Assembly: GCA_033239525.1 (NCBI GenBank)
Contig: BSYO01000002.1
Span: 30,114,068 to 30,178,067 of the forward strand
Origin: Nepenthes gracilis
Taxonomy: Eukaryota > Streptophyta > Magnoliopsida > Caryophyllales > Nepenthaceae
Length of the DNA: 64,000 nt
Reading direction: 5' to 3'
A model generated the notes under the pieces. It was not told where the DNA came from, made no database searches, and saw nothing but the letters and a program-made list of their open reading frames with translations. Each line of letters starts with the position of its first letter. Position 1 is the first letter of the stretch. The position numbers and the translations under genes are program-made. Positions 58,014 through 64,000 of the stretch are shown piece after piece.

Positions 58014-59270
58014 TGTAGTGCCTAAAAGTAAATAATTTTATTTTCTTATGAATTAAATTGTTTTATGTTTTTAGGTTAAATTGTGAGACCCTTGATACTT
58101 GGTCCATTTGAGATAAGGTCTTTTGGCAGTGGGCTCCTGCAGGTGGAGTGCGACCCATGTGCTCTTGTTACTGGCATGCTTTTGGCAGATTTGGGCTGCC
58201 AGGCTGCCGGCAAGCCTGGTGCTTATGCTCAGGCATATGTGCTTTGGCATATGCAAACCACAAGTGAGGCATGGTTTACCTGATGTATGTATGTATGTAT
58301 GCAACAACTACGCCCCTTAATTATAAACTTTATATATATATATATATATTACCCAAGTGGTCCTAAAGTTTATAAATAAGGGACGTAGTTGGTTTAGCTC
58401 ATTTCATCTGTGAAAACGAGAGTAGAAAGAGAAGAGGGAGAAAGAGAAGGAAGGAGGAGGAAGGTGAATTTGAAAGAATTCTTAAATAATCTTGACATTT
58501 TCACTTAAGGCAATTGCATTATGAACTCTTTACTTTTGTAACTTCAGAATTATCTTCATGATTATGTTCAAATATTATAATCATGTTCTAAAGTCCCGTG
58601 TTATGCTTCATTTTGAATTTGAGCTTGCCTGCATGACTTATTTCTTATAAAGTAAATAGACTGATCTTTGAAGTTTGAACCCTATTGGTAAGGTTTTTTA
58701 TTGGCCATTTGTTCCTAGTTTCAAGCTCTTTTGCATATGATAATTTGATATCAACTTCCCTTGCATATTGGCAGTTAATACTTTCATCCACCATATTTTT
58801 AACACACACGCACACACACACGTCTATTATTAAAGTTTTAGCTCACTCATGTTGTTTCCTGACCTTTTAAATTAGGAGGCTTGGGAATCATTTAGTGGCG
58901 TCTGGACCAATAGGTTGCCTTGGTAGATTTTGTAGAACATGAATGCCTTAACATTTTGTTGTTACCATATGTGTATTTGGTTGAAGTACATTTGTGATTT
59001 GTATTAGTATACGTGAATGTTAGAGTTTTGGTGGCCAGTGGATGATACTTTTGAAAATGTTTATGATTTCATATATATTGGATATTTCCACTGTATTTAT
59101 TGATTTTGAGAAGTGCAAGAAGTTGTGGTCAAATGAAGCAAATTTGTGGTATCTTAGGATGGATGTAATGTGTTTGGAATTACGAACGGCTTTGTACAGC
59201 ATCGCAGCCTGGGTTTAGGCTCTTAATTGAAGTTATATTTTGTGTTATGAATTGGGTCTTGGCTGAGAAA
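58014..59270. mobile_element. About 1.25-kb insertion in repeat copy B
   Basis: It starts TGTAGTGCCTAAAAGTAAAT and ends near CTAGGGCA. It holds a 28-bp inverted repeat around a TA run (58305-58391), a TATA-like TTATAAATAAGG (about 58369-58381), a GA-rich leader (58418-58465) and a CA microsatellite (58803-58820). These are features of an LTR, but no target duplication is visible and the right boundary is fuzzy. Absence from copy A supports a discrete insertion. Confidence 0.4.
58305..58391. repeat. 28-bp inverted repeat around a TA run
   Basis: CAACTACGCCCCTTAATTAT (58305-58324, continuing AAACTTTA to 58332) pairs with 58364-58391, with two mismatches in 28 bp. The loop is a TA run plus ACCCAAGTGGTCC. 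Confidence 0.85.
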
Positions 59271-60070
59271 GTCTAGGGCATGTCATAAGGACAACCTAGA
59301 GGCTCACGAGGTTGGGTGCCGAGTGGATCCAACAAGGACCAAACTGCTCAATAATGTCAATAATGTTTTTGGTGTAGGTTTATACCTAACAAGATACCAT
59401 ACATCATAATTGAGGGAATGGCCTCTCTGGATGAGAGGCAAGCTGGGAGCCTTGAGCCGAGTAGATGCTAGGTGACACCAATTGTTATATGAAATTAAGG
59501 ACATGGTTGCTAAGTATACTACTTGTCGAGACATGCTATCATGCTCGGATGACTAAGATGCGTTATAAAGTGAGTTGCCTTCATAAGTGTCAAACTGGTA
59601 CTAGACCTAAGGCTTGAGTGCCCAAGGGTCAGGGTTAGTTTGTCATGAGTCCAAGAGGCATACATGATGAATTGGTGAATTCTTGGTGATGGATAGGAGC
59701 ACAAGTGCCCTCTGTGACAAGATTCCATATAATGATCCTATGTGAGCAATTGTCCAGTGAGGTATGAGAATTTATTGGTAAGACAAGCACCAAGTTGATA
59801 GTGAAACAAACTTTGGGAAGCAATTGGTATGCCACTAGTTGCTTGATTGAGAGGTTCAAGAGCCTCAAAGTTAGGTGATCTATATGGACTCATTAAGAGG
59901 GGTTTTATTTTCTGTCATGGTGTGACTAAATGACATAGATGAAATTGTTGGATTCTTGGGTAAGAAAGGATGATCTTGTCATGGAGAAGTCTTGAAGTTA
60001 TATGGTTGATTCTGCTACCTGAAAGTAAGACCGTGACATGAGATTCAAGTAAGGTGGCATGCATCTAGGC

Positions 60071-62972
60071 TCTTGGGATCAAACCGTTTGGGCTTCTTAG
60101 AATTTCTCTTGTCAATTAGATATTATTTCTTTTTAAATTACTTTATATGATGAAATTGTCTCATTCAGTACTAATTCTTAGATAATTGTAGTATTTGGTG
60201 GAATACACTGGAATTTGTCTTTAAGGATAATTACGTGACATGAGATTCTGCTGATAGAGTTGTTGGATTAAATGATCCTACACATGCACCATATTGAGAA
60301 TTATGCTCTACTTGTTTTAAAAGAAATGGAGGAAAATGAAGTGAATTGAAAGAAAGTAAATTATATTCATTTGTTTAGTTTTTAAGATGTGAGTGAAATG
60401 AAAGGAAAAGATAGGAATGCTAAGTGAAGTATATTTGCATTTTACACTTTCAGCATACCCTCCAATTTGGACGGTAACTAGGGGAAATGGAAGGCTGAAA
60501 AACACTGAAGAAGCAAAATTACATTTTAACCCCTGCCTAGTAAACCCTTTTGCTCCCACTTATGGAAGCGAGAGATAAATCTAAAGCAAGATTGGAGTTC
60601 CTATTCATTGCATCTGTTCTCTTATATAAATTTAATGAATATTTTGCTTGTCCTTAAAACGTTTTACATGTTTTGCAAATGTCTCATGCATGCTCACTGT
60701 TTTCTATAACAATATAATAGAACATAACATATAAGAAATATAATAAACAACATAACATATAAGGAAAGCAGTTTTATGTAACTAAGAAAGGATATTTGCG
60801 GGACCTTCTTCCTCATCATTTCTATATATGTTTTGTTCTCTTCAACAAATTCTAGAAAGGTAAAGAGAAACTTCCTTATCGCTTCATCCTGAGCATGATC
60901 CTTCTTGATTCCCATGTATGTCGTTAGTATCCAAATAAAAGGTACTTTATGACTTAGCATGAAGCTTTTGGGAATAACTCTGGCAGTTGAAGTATTTTTC
61001 TTAGTTTACATAAAAGAACATTGTATGATGTCACTCAAAAGTAATGCTTAGCATGATTATAATCTGATCTGATCCACTTGCAAACCAACCCAGGATCTGC
61101 AGATCAAGATAAATTGATCTGCAGTTATGCACAAATACTGAGCATTAATTTTGAGTGATATCATATGATGTCCTATTTAGCTATCAAATCTTTTTATTCA
61201 AGATGGTAATGACTGAAATTGGAATTTACGTTAAGGCCATGTTCAGGATAAAGTGATATTGAAGCTTCATCATGCCTTCTATAAAGTGCTAAAGAACTAT
61301 AAAAGTTACGTCGACGTTGACATGATTAAGGTTATGGAAATATGGTTTCTTTAAACTGCATTCCTTTATGTTTGTACAAGCTGATAGTTTAACTTAGCTC
61401 CTTTTTTTCCACAAATGCTCCGAGTTGTATGAGCTGCTGGGCTATACATAATTATTATTAAAGTTTGACAAATGGCCGGCAGAATTGATTTCCTTGATGG
61501 GTATCCTTTCTCTCAGTTATACACATCCTAAAACGTGTATATGGGATGCTTTTTAATTAATTGTCCATTGTTAAGATTGATTATGACTAACAAGCATAAA
61601 AAATATATACTAGATAATAATTATAGACTCATATTTTAACTGCTAATATAACAATAATTATTATAATATAGTTTACTGCAAATACACAAGAAAAATAGAA
61701 TTAATTAGAAATTTTAAAATACTATTCTTAAACTACCTCTATCAAGGATTAATATTTATCATCACCAAATAAAAGTTTATCTTCTTTCCCTTCATTGGAT
61801 ATAGATTTAATATCTTCTTCCTCTTTATCTCTCTCCTCGAAGTTAGCATTTATTTTATATACAAGCTCCAATGGAGTATTCCTAGAAGAACCCTACCAAA
61901 GAGGATGAAGGTTTCTCCCTTGGTGAGGCATTTAGTTGGATCTTCTGCTGTATTTTCCTCTGCCTTTGATGTGCGGAGGATTGTGTTCACCATCGTGCCT
62001 ACAACTGTGGCTGATACCTTCTTGATTAGCACCACTATTTTATTAACGTCCTCCCCTATTCCCCTTGATGCATATCAAGTTAGCAAATCTAAACTGAAAT
62101 GGGTCCATTGATAACTACTCAATCTATTTTATCATTGACATCGTGTCATTTCCTTTGGAGAGTTGTTTTCATATGATTTGATTGTCATGAGTTAAGTCAT
62201 GGAGACGGTTTGTTGTATGATATAAGGTAAGACCAAATACAATATATCTAATGTAGTTTGACCTCTTGGATGCTGCATATAGTGGGGGATTTGTGTACCA
62301 GGATAACTTTTTGTCTTGTGATCTCTCTTGCTTCCAAAAGTTACCAATTATTGTTTGTTTTCGTAGTATATTGCTGTTTTTTTAAAGTCTGAAATTGGAT
62401 GATAGTGCTCTGGCAACCACCACAAAACTGTTTGTCCCAGTACTGAGTTTGGCTCCCGATTGCATATCTGCCACCATTGCTACCATTTTGTTGAGTTATA
62501 TGGGGCACTTAATGTTGTTGACACCATATAGATTATCTTGCCACTACCATGATTGACAATTCCCAGTTCTGCTAATTTCGGATTCTGGTCCCTCTGCAAT
62601 CCTGCTTTCATATTTATGCATGTTAAATGGTTGAACCGGGGCACTTTTTTTTTTTTTTCCAATAAAAATTATTGTTGTTTCTGTATTGCAGTTCTTGCAA
62701 TTTTAAGATTGAGCAATCCTCGAGGATTCCAAACCAATCCGAGGGATGTTTTGTGGAATAATGTCTCATCAGTCACATCATCGTAATAAATTAATAATAC
62801 ATAAGCCTCTTGTGTCTTTTGTAGCTTGTTGCATGCTTGACTATGAAGGCGTGCTCCTTTATTACTAAATACCCCCAAGATATTTGATGCATTGTGCATT
62901 GTGCATTGTGGCTTGAGTGTGTTGATTTTGATGCTTTCTCATGTCCGACTATGTCACACTGATGATATTCTC
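60071..62972. other. Remainder of the EMB514-like intron
   Basis: AT-rich, without recognisable coding domains. The frames at 60694-60960 (-) and 61905-62111 (+) carry no known motif. A fold-back lies at 61022-61168. Confidence 0.35.
61022..61168. mobile_element. Small fold-back element
   Basis: TGTATGATGTCACTCAAAAG then TAATGCTTAG (61022-61051) is inversely matched by CTGAGCATTAATTTTGAGTG then ATATCATATGAT (61138-61168). The intervening 85 bp contain GATCTGCAGATC and GATCTGCAG repeats. It resembles a degenerate MITE in the EMB514-like intron. Confidence 0.55.
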
Positions 62973-62986
62973 TTGATTGCTTTTAG

Positions 62987-63278
62987 TGCCAGCACATTGA
63001 CTTTGCTCGATTTGATCAACAAGGGTCACCCAGAGCCAGACAAGAAGATTGGTGCAGGGTTCCGTGCTTTTCAAGTCCGATACCATCCAGTTTGGAATAG
63101 TTGCTGTTTCTTCCTCATAAGAAGTGATGGAACTGTAGATGATTTCAGCTTCTGGAAATGTGTGGAGCACATACTGCACTTGCCAGAACATATGAAGATA
63201 AAAACTGATGTTGACAAGGCATTGGGTGGTGGAGGGGGCATGGCCATGGAAGTAAAGGTAATGCCAGGGGAAAAGTGA
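62987..63278 (+). pseudogene. EMB514: EMB514-like / DUF3223 protein, exon 2
   Basis: After the acceptor AG at 62985-62986 the sequence reads TGC CAG CAC, matching the expected Y-E-H with two changes. An extra A at 62996 then shifts the frame to LTLLDLINKGHPEPDKKIGA, FRAFQVRYHPVW, CCFFLIRSDGTVDDFSFWKC and VEHILHLPEHMKIKTDVDKA, and a stop at 63276-63278. This is the DUF3223 core, well preserved. Family members usually continue with a Gly/Arg-rich tail. Here GGGGG is followed by MAMEVKVMPGEK and a stop, while Gly/His/Arg-type codons continue in another frame (GHGHGSKGNARGKV), suggesting a third frameshift. The high conservation of the core beside the frame errors suggests either a recent pseudogene or sequence errors. 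Confidence 0.72.
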
Positions 63279-63805
63279 GGTGGTCATGACCATGGCTGTA
63301 GCCTTGGCCATACCCGTGGCGATGCAAGAGGCGGTGAGTTCAGAAATTGACCGAGTACTATTATCTCTTAAAGATGTGATTTGGGAATTTAAGAATATGC
63401 AAGAGTTACTGATAGCTCTCGTTTCAAGCATTGAACCATTTTTAGACGTGTATAACTTTTTGTTGTGTTGGGGGTTCTCTTTTGTTGTGATTTCTTGCTC
63501 TGGGGCTTCTTATAGGTGAAATATTTTGAGCAACTTTTTACTTCTAGAAGATTGAATAGATTTGTCATTTTCTTCTAATTGTGAAGTCAGTCCACTATGA
63601 GAAAGCAAGATTCTCACTTTGCTAACTTGTGGTATGAATGTGAATGCTCCAGGATTAACATTACTGGGTAAGTTTATGCAGGCCCGTCAAATTCATGGAT
63701 TTGGAAAACAAATACCCAGGATCCTACATTGGGGGGAGTCCTGCAAATTGTGTACTCTTCCTTTCTTTTTGTTTGTTTGTTTCTATGGTTCTTTTAGGTT
63801 GTGTT
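63279..63805. other. 3' flank of the EMB514-like locus
   Basis: The former Gly-rich tail in shifted frames probably reaches about 63335. The rest looks like 3' untranslated or intergenic DNA, and GTTGTGTTTGGTA (63798-63810) marks the start of the ATT-rich repeat. Confidence 0.35.
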
Positions 63806-63883
63806 TGGTATTGTTATTATTATTATTGTTATTAATTATTAGATATTATTATTATTATTTTATTATTATTATTATTGTTATTA

Positions 63884-63921
<38 letters not shown>

Positions 63922-63929
63922 TGTTATTA

Positions 63930-63971
<42 letters not shown>

Positions 63972-64000
63972 GTTATTATTATTATTAATTATTAGATATT
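63806..64000. repeat. ATT/AAT-rich repeat with internal duplication and palindromes
   Basis: ATT arrays alternate with AAT arrays (63886-63908, 63930-63945), so the block can fold on itself. ATTAATTATTAGATATT occurs at 63830-63846 and again at the window end (63984-64000). GTGTTTGGTATTGTTATT at the left resembles the edge of hAT-type miniature elements. The block continues past the window. Confidence 0.6.

Larger units (their letters stand above)
57480..60070 (+). repeat. Long direct repeat, copy B, interrupted
   Basis: Homologous to copy A but split between about 58013 and 59270 by extra sequence absent from A. Homology resumes at GGACAACCTAGAGGCTC (compare GGACAACCTTGAATCTTC in A). Confidence 0.65.
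53670..62986 (+). other. 9.3-kb intron of the EMB514-like locus
   Basis: Donor GTATGA at 53670; acceptor TTGATTGCTTTTAG at 62973-62986. The expected protein order (NVNK, then YEH, then LDL-KGHPEPDKK) is split exactly here. The intron contains a diverged long direct repeat (53850-55070 and 57480-60070), fold-backs at 58305-58391 and 61022-61168, and otherwise non-coding AT-rich DNA. The size is unusual for a small plant gene and points to insertion of repeats. Confidence 0.5.

Noticed and set aside
58083..58320. Pair of overlapping plus-strand frames and an antisense frame
   Set aside because: Frames overlap on both strands in a GC-richer part of the insertion; no motif supports any of them.
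63280..63519. 79-codon frame after the DUF3223 exon
   Set aside because: Its first part is the shifted-frame reading of the Gly-rich tail of the EMB514-like gene, and the rest has no recognised domain.

Overview
The window reads as nuclear DNA of a flowering plant, probably a eudicot. It is AT-rich and gene-poor, with plant-type Ty1/copia and Ty3/gypsy retroelements, many microsatellites, and only two recognisable host loci. The host loci are an intact mini zinc finger (MIF) gene at 13919-14194 and a broken, widely split DUF3223 / EMB514-like gene with exon 1 at 53278-53669 and exon 2 at 62987-63278. No bacterial features, CRISPR array, rRNA or tRNA gene was seen.

Layout. 1-2216: decayed Transposase_28-type ('putative gypsy type transposon') coding sequence on +. 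2217-7052: two copies of one GT/CA-rich long terminal repeat (LTR) family in opposite orientation, giving a large inverted repeat; a third copy lies near 36.4-39.3 kb. 7419-9395: a probable further LTR of similar architecture. 10814-11239: an unrecognised pseudogene. 11283-12063: a solo LTR with a perfect 5-bp target duplication. 13.8-14.2 kb: the MIF gene. 14685-20405: a complete but dead copia element on - with target duplication AGAAG. 20.2-34.75 kb: a Tat/Ogre-like gypsy element whose 5' LTR and gag start, plus flanking DNA, are duplicated in tandem; its pol has RT, RNase H, a second RNase H and integrase, and an antisense Transposase_28-type ORF lies between pol and the 3' LTR. 40070-44930: a gypsy element on - with target duplication CAAAG, internally deleted so that protease is joined to the integrase C-terminus. 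46.25-48.29 kb: a probable solo LTR lying beside a decayed gypsy integrase (48.38-49.11 kb). 50.0-51.1 kb: a direct duplication. 53.3-63.3 kb: the EMB514-like locus, whose 9.3-kb intron holds a long diverged direct repeat and small fold-back elements.

The elements are all defective, so no pathway is encoded. The interesting signals are regulatory and structural. All four LTRs of the Tat-like family have a CACGTG box exactly 34 bp upstream of the TATA box. LTRs of several families carry an AG-G(T/C)AAGTG splice-donor-like motif after the leader. A large inverted LTR pair could be transcribed into double-stranded RNA. A tandem duplication carries LTR-derived filler at its junction. These are sequence observations; the functional readings are inference.
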